DNA of 47,427 bases, from contig JNET01035437.1 of the NCBI GenBank assembly GCA_000697455.1, forward strand, positions 1 to 47,427. Direction: 5' to 3'. The position numbers and the translations under genes are program-made. Below, in pieces: positions 36,790 to 45,760 of the stretch. This DNA comes from Basidiobolus heterosporus B8920. Its lineage: Eukaryota; Basidiobolomycota; Basidiobolomycetes; Basidiobolales; Basidiobolaceae. Numbering within the stretch: the stretch's first letter is position 1; each line of letters opens with the position of its first letter. Below the pieces are notes generated by a model, which did no database searches, was not told the origin of the DNA, and worked only from the letters and a program-made list of their open reading frames with translations.

Positions 36790-38240
36790 TTTTGCCGATG
36801 TAGATCAATGAGGTGGGGCTAGTTATAATCCCTGAAATGCGTGAGAAATTATCTATCAGCTAACATAGCTTCCACATGGATTAAATCTGGGATGTGATGC
36901 GGCTTACTCGTGCTGTGGGTTTGACTTGATCATCTAATCCCTCATTTGACTAAACAAAACATTGATGCTAATCGCACTCCAAGTGGAATCTACTCCGTTA
37001 CGAATCAGTCAAGGCGAATGAACCCTTTTTTTCATAACTGTTCATTTGGCCCATATACAATAGGTATTCTTTACTCTGAGTTCAATGAATACCTTACCTT
37101 GGTGGTAATTGGAATGTGCTTAGCACAAGAACGAAAATCTAGCAATTCTTCATCATGAATATACATACTCAAAGGCAAGGTCATTGTCGCTTCATATACG
37201 CCTAGTTTACCTTGTTATGCTGTATAGAAGAGCCTTTATAAGCCATCAATTGAGAGATATTTGTGAGCTGGTGAGGAATCCATTCAATGTATACCTATTA
37301 ACGTCGTCAAAGTGGTACGAATACTTCAATTCCATGTTTAACTATGGGAACTGTAAAATGGAGAAATTATCTATTTGATGGAGATCTTCACGAGACGATC
37401 AGTTTTCATAGAGGAACAAACATAGGGTTTTTTTTGATCTTCTAAAATCTCCCTCTCTGGTACACAAAAAAGAACCTTGTTTGGCCCAAACCCTAATATT
37501 TCATCCTTTGAAGGCTTGTACTTTGAGCATGTCTCGATGGATTTCGAAGTACTCGTGAAATTCCCTACTGCGTAGATCCGCGTTCGAGGCATCAGACTGA
37601 TTGCACATATCTTGTCATTACAGGGGTCATATTGTTTATGGCATTCTCAGATGATACAGCACAAGACAATATTCAACCGGTAGCAATAAAAACTGGATTG
37701 TTGGTCACTCCACCTATTGGGTTGTGGACTGGGCGATGAACAGTCTAATGAAAACTCTAATTGAAGCATAAACTTGTAAGGGTTAGGTTCAGTACTGGAT
37801 TGAATACTAATGGCAATGTCGAACAAAATAGGATACACAATTAGATTCGATGACTTTCAAGACATCGGCGAATATAGAAATCCAAGCACCATAGCAGGTT
37901 GAGAAGGTGGGGTAGGTACCAAATGCCGCCATAAACGGTGACCTTCTCCCGAATGGTTCGCTAACTAACCTGTTAATGCCTGTATCTCTTCGTTGTACAT
38001 GGAAATCGAGACAATGTGCCACTTCCCATGACTGTTAGGGAAACTCAGCTATTACTCGTTGTCTGGTTGAGGTGAAGAATGGTCACAACAATTGACAACA
38101 AATTTCACAAACCACCAAAATAGCGTAATTGGATCAACTCCAATCCAATAATTGGCGATTCTGCTCACTTCTTGTGCAACCTATTTACCGTTAATTAATC
38201 CAAACCTGGAAGGGTCATCAAAATTGTTACCACATAAGGC
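36790..38240. other. intergenic between array and UNC93-like gene
   Basis: AT-rich at 36790-37370 with nothing recognised, followed by a possibly decayed coding region at 37371-38022. The upstream flank of the transporter follows. Confidence 0.4.
37371..38022 (-). pseudogene. possible decayed gene, unrecognised
   Basis: The minus strand has a coding-like stretch in one frame from 37838 to 37371 with a single stop near 37644-37646 (words such as YDPCNDKICAISLMPRTR and FCVPEREILEDQKK). A further open piece in another frame lies at 37807-38022 (FHVQRRDTGINRLVSEP). The composition looks protein-like, but I recognise no family. It could be a gene with introns I failed to place, or a pseudogene. 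Confidence 0.3.
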
Positions 38241-38249
38241 CTATAAATA
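38241..38249 (+). promoter_or_regulatory. TATA element of the UNC93-like gene
   Basis: CTATAAATA about 65-73 nt before the ATG at 38314, followed by an A/C-rich leader ending in CATTGCAATG. Confidence 0.6.
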
Positions 38250-38313
38250 TTCCCCACTAGGTTCAAGGCAAAAGCACTTCACTCATTCTCTAAACAAATA
38301 ACATCTCATTGCA

Positions 38314-39615
38314 ATGAGGTTTAACTCTCCAATGGTGCAGGTGCTCTTAGTGGGCTTTGCTTGCTTCTGTTGTCCAGGAATGTATAACGTTATCAACAGT
38401 CTTGGTGCTGGTGGTCAAATGGATGACAACACAACTAAAAACGGTAACGTTGCTCTTTACGCTTGTTTCGCTGTCTTTGGTGTTTTCGGTGGTGCTATTC
38501 ACAATGTTCTTGGTAGTCGTTGGACTATGTTTACTGGCGGTCTTACCTATGCTCTTTATTCGGGCTCTCTCGTGTATTATAGCAGCACCAAGAAGCCCGC
38601 TTTTGTTATCATTGCTAGTGCCATCCTCGGAATTGGTGCTGGTGTGTTCTGGACTGCCCAAGGTACTGTTATGATGTCCTATCCCGCCGAAGATCAGAAA
38701 GGTCGTGCTGTTGGTATTTTCTGGATTATCTTCAACATGGGTGCCGTCTTGGGGTCATTCATTCCTTTCGGTATCAATTTCCACAATTCCGGTGGCAGTG
38801 TCAGTACCGCCACTTACTACGTACTCATGGTTCTCATGATCATTGGTGCTTGTCTTGGTTTTGGATTAATCCCTCCAGAGAAGGTAGTCCGTGACGATGG
38901 TTCTCGCGTTCAAGTCTCCAAATACGAAAATGTTGGTACTGAAATCAAGGAGATTCTCAAGCTCTTCACCAACAAGAATATGCTCTTACTTCTTCCCATG
39001 TTCATCACCTCCAACTGGTTCTACTCTTATCAATTTGGTGCAGTGAATGGTGTTCTATTCAACATCCGTACCCGTTCTTTCAATAGCGCCTTCTACTGGG
39101 CAAGCCAAATGCTTGGTGCATATGGTATGGGCTTATTATTGGATAATAGCAAGCTCGGTCGTCGTTCTCGCGCCGTCTATGGATTGGGTGTTGTTGCTCT
39201 TTTGTCTACAGTCACTTGGGCTGGTGGTCTCGCCTTGCAATTACAATATACTCGGGAGGACCATCCTAAAGACATTGACTTCACAGATGGTTCAGTATAT
39301 GGTGGCAAATTTGTTTTGTATTTATGCTACGGTCTCGTAGATGCCGTTTTACAAACTTATGCTTACTGGCTAATGGGCAGTCTTTCAAATGATACCCATG
39401 TTCTTGCCCGTTATGCCGGCTACTACAAGGGACTACAATCAGCTGGTGGAGCAATTTCTTGGGACATCGATGCCAAGGGTACCCCCTTCCTGACCCAGCT
39501 CATAATTAACTGGGTGTTAATTACCGTTTCCTTCCCCTTCTCATACGTGGTTGCCAGAGGTGTCAAAGATACGACCGAAGAAGATCATGAGAAGGCAGGC
39601 ATAGAAAGCTCCTAA
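38314..39615 (+). CDS. UNC93-like (DUF895) major facilitator protein
   Basis: 433 residues, one exon. Multi-pass membrane protein with about 11-12 hydrophobic spans. It has the fungal UNC93/DUF895 landmarks: GFACFCCPGMYNVINSLGAG (14-33), WTAQGTVMMSYP (113-124) followed by a GRAVGIFW helix, and the C-terminal YYKGLQSAGGAISW segment. The family belongs to the major facilitator superfamily. Substrates of the fungal members are not established, and animal and plant relatives link to ion-channel regulation and receptor trafficking, so transport here is inference. A strong TATA promoter and well-chosen codons suggest good expression. An AATAAA lies at 39749. Confidence 0.93.
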   Translation: MRFNSPMVQVLLVGFACFCCPGMYNVINSLGAGGQMDDNTTKNGNVALYACFAVFGVFGGAIHNVLGSRWTMFTGGLTYALYSGSLVYYSSTKKPAFVIIASAILGIGAGVFWTAQGTVMMSYPAEDQKGRAVGIFWIIFNMGAVLGSFIPFGINFHNSGGSVSTATYYVLMVLMIIGACLGFGLIPPEKVVRDDGSRVQVSKYENVGTEIKEILKLFTNKNMLLLLPMFITSNWFYSYQFGAVNGVLFNIRTRSFNSAFYWASQMLGAYGMGLLLDNSKLGRRSRAVYGLGVVALLSTVTWAGGLALQLQYTREDHPKDIDFTDGSVYGGKFVLYLCYGLVDAVLQTYAYWLMGSLSNDTHVLARYAGYYKGLQSAGGAISWDIDAKGTPFLTQLIINWVLITVSFPFSYVVARGVKDTTEEDHEKAGIESS

Positions 39616-42246
39616 TATTTTATCCTTCAGGCATATTCCGTGCTTCCTTTTCAACTGAACTTAATTACCAACTTGACATGAACTTGGTAAGCTTGCTGCC
39701 AATTTAATATAATGAATCAATTTTCCCGCCTTTTTCTTCTATTCATAAAATAAAGGCAAATCTAACAATCATTGACTTAGTATAATGCATGAATGGGGAG
39801 GATATACCGGATTTACTTAATTTAACGCTGTGTTGATGAATTTCCGTAATTGGAGTTCCGAAGTGGTTTTGTGGGAACGGGAAACTTGTTGTTTGAAACA
39901 GAATCACACCAATCACGGGGAATGTTGCTGGAAAACCCATTACCGTGGCTTGTGATATATTTCTTGCGCTCTGTTCCCTTTACCTTGTTCCCCCTACCCC
40001 GTTCCCTCTATTTGGAAAGTTTGATCTTGATAGAAATCCTGTAAATGGGCTAGCTAATGAGCACTAGCTAATCATTGGTGGGATGCTGTTTCTGTGTCTT
40101 GCCTTACATTAGTTGCCAGACTCTGTGCAATTTAGGTTTATAATACTAGCAATTTTTTTATTACCAGATACTACCATACGGTTCTTTTTATTATTACCTT
40201 TCCTTATCCACTGAATTTCTTATATTTGTACCTCCTGATTATCTCCCATTTGCTGAGTTAACAAGAAATTTGCTATTTTATTCATAATTCCTGGAAAGTT
40301 GTTATAGTGACTCATTACATAGCTTACTCTGTCCAAGAGCTCTTATACCCTCCCACACACTTCCAATACCTCAAAGAATAGCGACAGAGGTACAAATCTA
40401 ATTTACATGTCTTTCTCCTAGTTAATCTCCAAGCAATAAACAAGCTTGGCTGAAGAGTTTTATGAGAATACAGAGAGAACCCAGAGTTTTCTGAAGCTGG
40501 TGTGGTAGAATTCCATAGAGTGAATATTTGCTTAGTTAAATTAAGTACTCAATATAAAGGGGATATTCTAAATCGAATTGACCTCGGGTCTTCTCCCTAT
40601 ATTAGGTATTGGTGATCTATATGTAATAGCAAGCCCTCAACAATGCTTCTTCCCTAACGCTCACTTTTGTATCGTGATCATGTTTGTTCTCTTCAACATG
40701 AATATAGCCTGGCCATTAGCTAAAGTCGGAACAAAAGACTTGGGAATTACATGGAAAGCGGACGCCTCCAAGACCTCAGATATAGAAATCAAGAGCATCA
40801 ACCAAATATCCATGAGTTTGTTACAATCTTACGGCTGGTTTCTTGCAGTCATACTTAACACGTTTCAATTCTCAATTACTTCTGAATAGCCGAACAAATT
40901 TAACCTATATTATATGCCGATAGCCGACTTCTAGTTGTATTTATCCGATGGATTTTGACCTTTCTCATTTAGATCCACTGGGAGAATGCCCCATTTCTGG
41001 CAGTTGCTTATTTCCATCTTGACTTAATACGGAATAGATCAACCATTTTTCTGTCACACGAAGACTTAAAGGTATTTGCTAATAGAAGGAAATACTAATA
41101 GAGTGAGTAAAGGAAATACAAGGGTAATTAAGGTACTGAAAGTTCTACAACCGTTATGGAAGTGATCTTCGAATAGTGAAGCAGTTGGTGGTGGCAACAT
41201 ACGCAAGATGATGCTTCCTCTTCTGTGATACAAGTTTAATCGGTTTGTTTGTCTTAGATGCCTTGTTGCACTAAAGTCATCGCCGTTGGCTATAAAAAGT
41301 GCTCCACTTAGCAATAAAGCTTACCCTCAGATAGTATCAAAGCCTATTATGTTCACTCGTACTATTATCCTTGCCGTTGCCTACTATGGTCTAATAAATC
41401 ACGATGAAGTCCATTTGTCTCTAATGAGCGTTGGAGTAGGGCACCTAGGGCATCGTAATCATCCAATGTCCATGTAAATCTAACTAACTACTAGTGTAGG
41501 AGTAAGCCAAGAGGCGGTAAATAATCCAGTTTGTATCTTGTCTCTTATTGGCAATAACGTTCAGCTTTAGAGCGCCTCTCATTAGAGGGAAAGTTGAGGA
41601 GCATTGGGGAAATAATATATTATAGATGATGTTTTTCATCACAATCCACAACAATACAGAAACCTAAGATTAAGAAAAGAGTGTTGGGAGTTTATACTTG
41701 GATCATAAATATTGCTGATGATTAACGCTTAAATATCATCCAATTCAATGAATTCTTAATTCCAGGTAAACAAGAAAATCCTGTATTAAGTAATTAAGAC
41801 TGTAAGCCGACAGATTTCCAATCCAGCCTCTCAATTTGGTGACTATCGTTGAGGGTGAATCATAGTATAATAAACGAATAGTGCTCAATCCTAACCTCTT
41901 GGCAAACACTAGGATAGAAACGACAAGGTACACTACAAATATATTAAGAATATATTCCTGAAATATACAACGCCATCATGTTGTAAGGACACCTACCCAG
42001 GGCCAATGGTGGTTGTGTTCGAAACGGGATTTTCCAAATGATGTCAAAATTCATGCCTTCGATGGAAACGTTTTGTGTAGTGTTCAGTTTGCATGAAAAG
42101 TAAACTTCATTCCATAAACAGGTTTTCTTTAAATACTCTGGCAGTAATGGATATTGAATAACAATTTAATCCTGAATACCTATTCATCCATTGTATAACC
42201 CTTACTTTCCCCTACTTTTCCCTACTTTTCTTAATCTAACTTAACC
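39616..42246. other. 2.6-kb intergenic region
   Basis: The first 140 bp are the transporter 3' UTR. The rest is AT-rich. Apart from a possible relic exon at 40608-40889 I see no gene; short frames at 39850, 41066, 41286 and 41745 lack support. A pyrimidine-rich leader (CCCTACTTTTCCC, repeated) precedes the chitin-binding gene. Confidence 0.4.
40608..40889 (+). pseudogene. possible relic exon of a multi-pass membrane protein
   Basis: An open frame that has no ATG at its start but follows a splice-acceptor-like CTCCCTATATTAG. It encodes a hydrophobic span (FCIVIMFVLFNMNIAWPLA), a basic/polar segment VGTKDLGITWKADASK and another hydrophobic segment (SYGWFLAVILNTF), then a stop. The pattern recalls the C-terminal tail of a membrane-embedded glycosyltransferase, but I cannot name the family. 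No further exons were found on either side, so it is likely a fragment. Confidence 0.3.
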
Positions 42247-42768
42247 ATGAAATTCGCTGTTGCAACTGTAGCTTTGCTTGCCGCTTTTGTTTCCTTCTCT
42301 AAGGCTGCTACCAGCGTGGATGGATCCTGTGGTAATGGTGTTGAGTGTCCTGTAGGATCATGCTGCTCTTCATGGGGCTTCTGTGGCACCGGTCCCTCTT
42401 TTTGCGGTGCAGGAAATGGTGGTGGCAGTAGCGGAGACAATGGCGCCAATGGCGTAAATGGTGATGCCAACGGAAATAATGGCGTGAATGGGGACAGCAA
42501 CATCAATAGTAATAACGGTGCTAATGGTGGTGGAAATGCCAATGGCAATGGCGGTGGTGATGCACAAGCCCCAGTCAACTCCCAACCAAACCCAGCACCA
42601 ACTCAACCAGCAAGCGATGGTAATAATGCTGGTGCCACAGCTGAGCAGCCGATGGCAACCACACCAGTTGCGGCTAGCCCAGTTCCAACCAATTCCAACG
42701 ATAATCGTTATGGTCACAACAACAAATCAAATTCTGGAGTTACCTTTATAATTCACTTACTGCATTGA
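42247..42768 (+). CDS. secreted protein with CBM18 chitin-binding domain and Asn/Gly-rich tail
   Basis: 173 residues. Signal peptide MKFAVATVALLAAFVSFSKA. A hevein-type CBM18 follows at about residues 26-58, with CGNG, CPVGSCC, SSWGFCG and SFCGAG; the aromatic and Ser residues that grip N-acetylglucosamine are present, with six Cys. After it come NGANGVNGDANG-type repeats, a Pro/Thr/Ala-rich linker and a tail ending GVTFIIHLLH. In the +2 frame immediately downstream the DNA encodes a hydrophobic end, LTALSIVAMTLTGYL, up to TAG at 42807-42809, as expected of a GPI-anchor signal. The annotated stop thus probably reflects a one-base loss near 42748-42753, or a sequencing error. Likely role: chitin binding at the cell wall. 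Confidence 0.85.
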   Translation: MKFAVATVALLAAFVSFSKAATSVDGSCGNGVECPVGSCCSSWGFCGTGPSFCGAGNGGGSSGDNGANGVNGDANGNNGVNGDSNINSNNGANGGGNANGNGGGDAQAPVNSQPNPAPTQPASDGNNAGATAEQPMATTPVAASPVPTNSNDNRYGHNNKSNSGVTFIIHLLH

Positions 42769-42809
42769 GCATTGTCGCAATGACATTAACTGGTTACTTG
42801 AACCACTAG

Positions 42810-44055
42810 TTTTTTTCACATTGATACAGATAGAACATGTGCCAACCTCGTCATTAACTCCCGAGATGTTTCTAATAAAAAGAATAGTCTATAGCACGCC
42901 ATACCCATAAGATGTACACCCCCTTAGGAGTGTCAATGTAGCTATTAGGAAATAGGGCGCTGTAGATATATATATATGAAATGGTTTGTTTTTAGCTACT
43001 CTGTTAGAAGTTTTAGTGGCTTGGTAATGTGATGTGATTCTTCGGTTCTGATAAGCATTACATGGCACTCATAGGAATTGGAGATGCCCAATTGGCTACC
43101 TTGACTGAAGAGGTCACATTTTACACTTATATTTTTATGCTCAGAAGTCCTTAAGGAGCTATCGAGTGCAGCCTAGACAAAGGGAACTGGTAAAAAGTAT
43201 GTATCTGTCAAGTTCTTATCAGAGTGAACGTAGAGTTTCACTCTAACCATAACCACAATGATTTAGTAACTGAGTTGGACCCTATTGTGTATAATTCAAT
43301 TGAATTTATGGTGAGATTCTGGAGATTATTAGGTGTGATTAGGAGAATTAGAATATGTGGTTTTCACTTGTAGATTTGTTGAGCATAAAGCTAATATTTA
43401 TACCTCTATTAACAAGTAGGCAAAGCGGTATGTTAAATGTGTCAAGAAAGGTCTCAGGATCTTTCAACTTGAATAAATACACAAGGCATATGAGACTCAC
43501 AAACCAACATGGGCATTTTGCAGAAAGCCAAATAAGCTGAATATTTAAAATGATGAGAATGTTCTAAGGCCCAAAAGTAAGTTCTGAACGGAAAGAAATT
43601 GGTAACTATAATGAGTGAAATCTTGTGTAATTGATCAGGTTCTAAGTCATGCAAGTCTCAGCAGTGTAAAATAAGTTTCTGTCTTAGTCATCTTTAGTTG
43701 CTAATAAGCATCAACGTAATGTAACTTTTATACAGCGTATATTTTACGTAAGAAACGATATCAGCCTTTACCATGGGGTTTTTGGCAGATGCCTTTCAAC
43801 CGTAGGCAACGATTGTGTTAATAATCGTGGATTTAGTAACGAAAATGGATGTGAACCCGATTGCAGCAAACACAACGACAATAAATCCTTTTAGTGCTTC
43901 GCGCAAAAATGGAATATTCGCTCATGGTTATAAAATGTGATAGGATACTTCATTTTAAGTTTGAAATATACAATAAACTTGAATCTGTGAGCCAGACAAT
44001 TGTTACCTTGCAAAAATGATATCGTTTACTACGCACCAAAAATTTAAATTAACTT
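42810..44055. other. intergenic with an LTR fragment
   Basis: No gene is seen. 43311-43650 is a diverged copia LTR. The rest is AT-rich. Confidence 0.4.
43311..43650 (-). repeat. diverged copia LTR fragment (solo)
   Basis: It shares ordered words with the LTR at 4045-4393 (GGAGAATTAGAA, ATGTGGTTTTCACT, AGAAAGGTCTCAGGA) and lies in the same orientation, but with clear gaps. It has no internal element sequence beside it, so it is a solo or truncated LTR older than the other two. Confidence 0.6.
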
Positions 44056-44128
44056 GGGGCGTTGGCCTAATGGATAAGGCATCAGACTTCGGATCTGGGG
44101 ATTGTGGGTTCGAGTCCCATGCGCCTCG
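44056..44128 (+). tRNA. tRNA-Arg(TCG)
   Basis: Complete 73-nt cloverleaf: acceptor GGGGCGT/GCGCCTC, D arm GCCT/AGGC, anticodon stem TCAGA/TCTGG with loop CTTCGGA giving anticodon TCG, and T arm GTGGG-TTCGAGT-CCCAT. Discriminator G. A TTTTTT terminator starts 5 nt downstream. No intron. Confidence 0.95.
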
Positions 44129-44319
44129 ACATTTTTTGTTTTTCTAATTCATTTATCAATATGGAAATTGCGTTTTGGTTAGGATTTGAGCCAAGCAAAC
44201 TCAATGACTTTAAGTGTGTTTTTTAAAAGTTGAGATAAGCAATTAGTAAGCTGTCAAAATGCCTAAACCCTCCTCACTAGCTTGCGTAGTAATTAACCGA
44301 CAAGTTTGGCAACTGAGTA

Positions 44320-44337
44320 AATCCTATAATCTCGAAA
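44320..44337 (+). promoter_or_regulatory. orphan copy of the U6 upstream element
   Basis: AATCCTATAATCTCGAAA, matching the U6-proximal element at 44827-44844 at 17 of 18 positions. It is followed by a weak CTATAC at about 44355 and has no annotated gene behind it. Confidence 0.4.
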
Positions 44338-44711
44338 GATCTAGTACACACATCCTATACTTCCCCGTGCAAACCACGCGTTGCATCATTCTGGTCCGCT
44401 GTATTTCATGGTCTGCCTAACCTTTGTAACTCTTCGCTCAAGATGCTGTGGTAGGAAAGACTTGTTTAATTCAATTGCAGATTACGCGATGATTTGTGCT
44501 AAATGTTTAGTATATATAGTTATGTTTGTCTATCTGCATTTTTCTATACTTATCAAGATGATTGGTTAGCTATATTTCTTACTAACCCATTCAAATCTAG
44601 CGCAATTCTGTGTGATTCAAAAGTTTGATTGGAACTTCTGATGATCTCCCTTTCACAGTAATACGGTTGATACTATTTTATCTGCACCGTAGTTATGAGT
44701 GTATAAAAGTA

Positions 44712-44749
44712 CCTAAGATGGCCGAGTGGTCCAAGGTGCCGCGTTCAGG
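44712..44749 (+). pseudogene. 5' half of tRNA-Leu(CAG)
   Basis: The sequence runs from an acceptor-like CCTAAGA through a perfect A box (TGGCCGAGTGG), the D arm and CCGCG of the anticodon stem to the anticodon loop TTCAGG. It ends at position 37, exactly where nuclear tRNA introns begin. No 3' exon, T arm or B box follows before U6. TATAAAA stands just upstream (44702-44708). It is either a truncated tRNA-Leu or a retained A-box element. Confidence 0.7.
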
Positions 44750-44826
44750 TGCACGAACGATTGACTTTAGAATTCTATTGTACAGTAAATTAAAGTCTAC
44801 CTAGAAGACAAATGCATCAATCTCTC

Positions 44827-44844
44827 AATCCCATAATCTCGAAA
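44827..44844 (+). promoter_or_regulatory. putative U6 upstream sequence element
   Basis: AATCCCATAATCTCGAAA, 53-70 nt before the U6 start and 19 nt before its TATA box, the place where a proximal element would sit. Supported only by the second copy at 44320. Confidence 0.4.
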
Positions 44845-44862
44845 CAAACAAACAAATGATAC

Positions 44863-44867
44863 TATAT
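44863..44867 (+). promoter_or_regulatory. U6 TATA box
   Basis: TATAT at -34 to -30 relative to the inferred U6 start, the usual place for the Pol III TATA box of U6 genes. Confidence 0.65.
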
Positions 44868-44896
44868 GAAGAGAAAACCACAAATATGGTTGTCAA

Positions 44897-44922
44897 GTCC
44901 TTTGGGACCTCTGACACTTGAA

Positions 44923-44953
<31 letters not shown>

Positions 44954-45008
44954 GGCCCCTGCACAAGGATGACACGTAAATCTTGAGTGGACACCTCTTC
45001 GGAGGTCA
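44897..45008 (+). ncRNA. U6 spliceosomal snRNA
   Basis: About 112 nt. The core AATTGGAACGATACAGAGAA is the invariant U6 sequence with the ACAGAGA box, which pairs with the 5' splice site. GATTAGCATGG has the catalytic AGC triad, and CCCTGCACAAGGATGACACG is the U4-pairing and internal stem-loop region. The 5' end forms a GTCC-TTTG-GGAC hairpin, which sets the start at 44897. The 3' end has an ACCTC-TTCG-GAGGT hairpin before a T7 run. No intron, unlike fission yeast U6. TATA upstream; no B box was found within about 350 bp downstream. Confidence 0.95.
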
Positions 45009-45015
45009 TTTTTTT
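45009..45015 (+). terminator. Pol III terminator of U6
   Basis: Seven Ts directly after the 3' hairpin of U6. Confidence 0.85.
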
Positions 45016-45760
45016 ATATACCTGAATCTAAATAGTAGTAGGATTTGTAGATACTTAACATATACTGCAATTACTTTTTATGATCTCTTGTTTTGAGTAT
45101 CCAAATTTCGAAACCAGTTACTTTTTTTTTTCAAGGAAATTTAGCCTACTATTTGGGTAGGGGATAAACAGATCATTTTTTCTGCGGTCCTTCTATTGCG
45201 ATTCACATATGCTAGTCATTAAAGTGTGTGGTCACTACTTGTTTAATGTTCCTCTTATGTCTATATCTTGTCTAACAGCATGCTACGATTCCGTTCCGCA
45301 AGGCTTTGCAATCTACTTAAAAGAGTTAATGTAAGTCACTTAGTAATTTGAGTAACCCTAACCAGAATTAAGTATGTTTGAGACTACCGTCTAAACATGA
45401 TAAGGCAGAGCCAGAACCCACATCTTAATTCTTGACTCTCCTAAACCTTATGAATTAAACGGATCTGCGTACAACGGACAACTTTATCACTTCTTGATAT
45501 TCTGTCCTAAAATATAGTTGTTACAGAAAGCCATAACAAGCATGATAATATCTAGTACGACGTATAAGGATGATACTTTGTTAAGATGTCTGAAATCTTA
45601 TTTGTGTCTTACTGTGGTAGATTCGGTAGGAGGAAACGTTTTATCCGTTGTCGTCTGTATACTGTTTTTTTATTCATCTACTTTTTGGTTATTTATATGT
45701 ACAGATTCGGGGATTCATTGATAGCATCACTTTGTTTAATCTTGTAACAATACTAAAGTA
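45016..45760. other. intergenic, nothing recognised
   Basis: AT-rich. A 67-codon plus frame at 45518 begins without ATG and has no support. Confidence 0.4.

Larger units (their letters stand above)
11500..36790 (-). repeat. 25-kb head-to-tail array of Gly/Asp/Tyr/Lys-rich secreted protein genes
   Basis: All genes face left. The repeat unit is roughly 1.0-1.5 kb: a 160-190 codon gene plus spacer. Eighteen copies are intact, one has nonsense codons, and about ten are truncated relics. Spacers also repeat. One type recurs downstream of C6, C9, C13, C14 and others (words such as TGTTGCTATACGGATG near 19610, 26999 and 30973). A second type (CGAAAAACTACGCATGG and relatives) occurs near 13021, 14117, 16607 and 33354. 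The GAY/GGN codon repeats make the antisense strand open in every frame, so many overlapping long frames here are not genes. I recognise no described family with this combination. Confidence 0.95.

Noticed and set aside
11500-36790. CRISPR-like or minisatellite array.
   Set aside because: The repeats are protein-coding modules in ordered genes with promoters and 3' ends, not short identical repeats with unique spacers.
38347-38661. 104-codon minus frame and two plus frames inside the UNC93-like gene.
   Set aside because: Shadows of a well-conserved transporter frame.
42370-42717. Minus-strand 115-codon frames opposite the chitin-binding gene.
   Set aside because: Antisense shadows of the Asn/Gly repeat.
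44712-44896. Complete intron-containing tRNA-Leu(CAG) ending before U6.
   Set aside because: No T arm, B box or CGCGG half-stem is present between 44750 and 44896.
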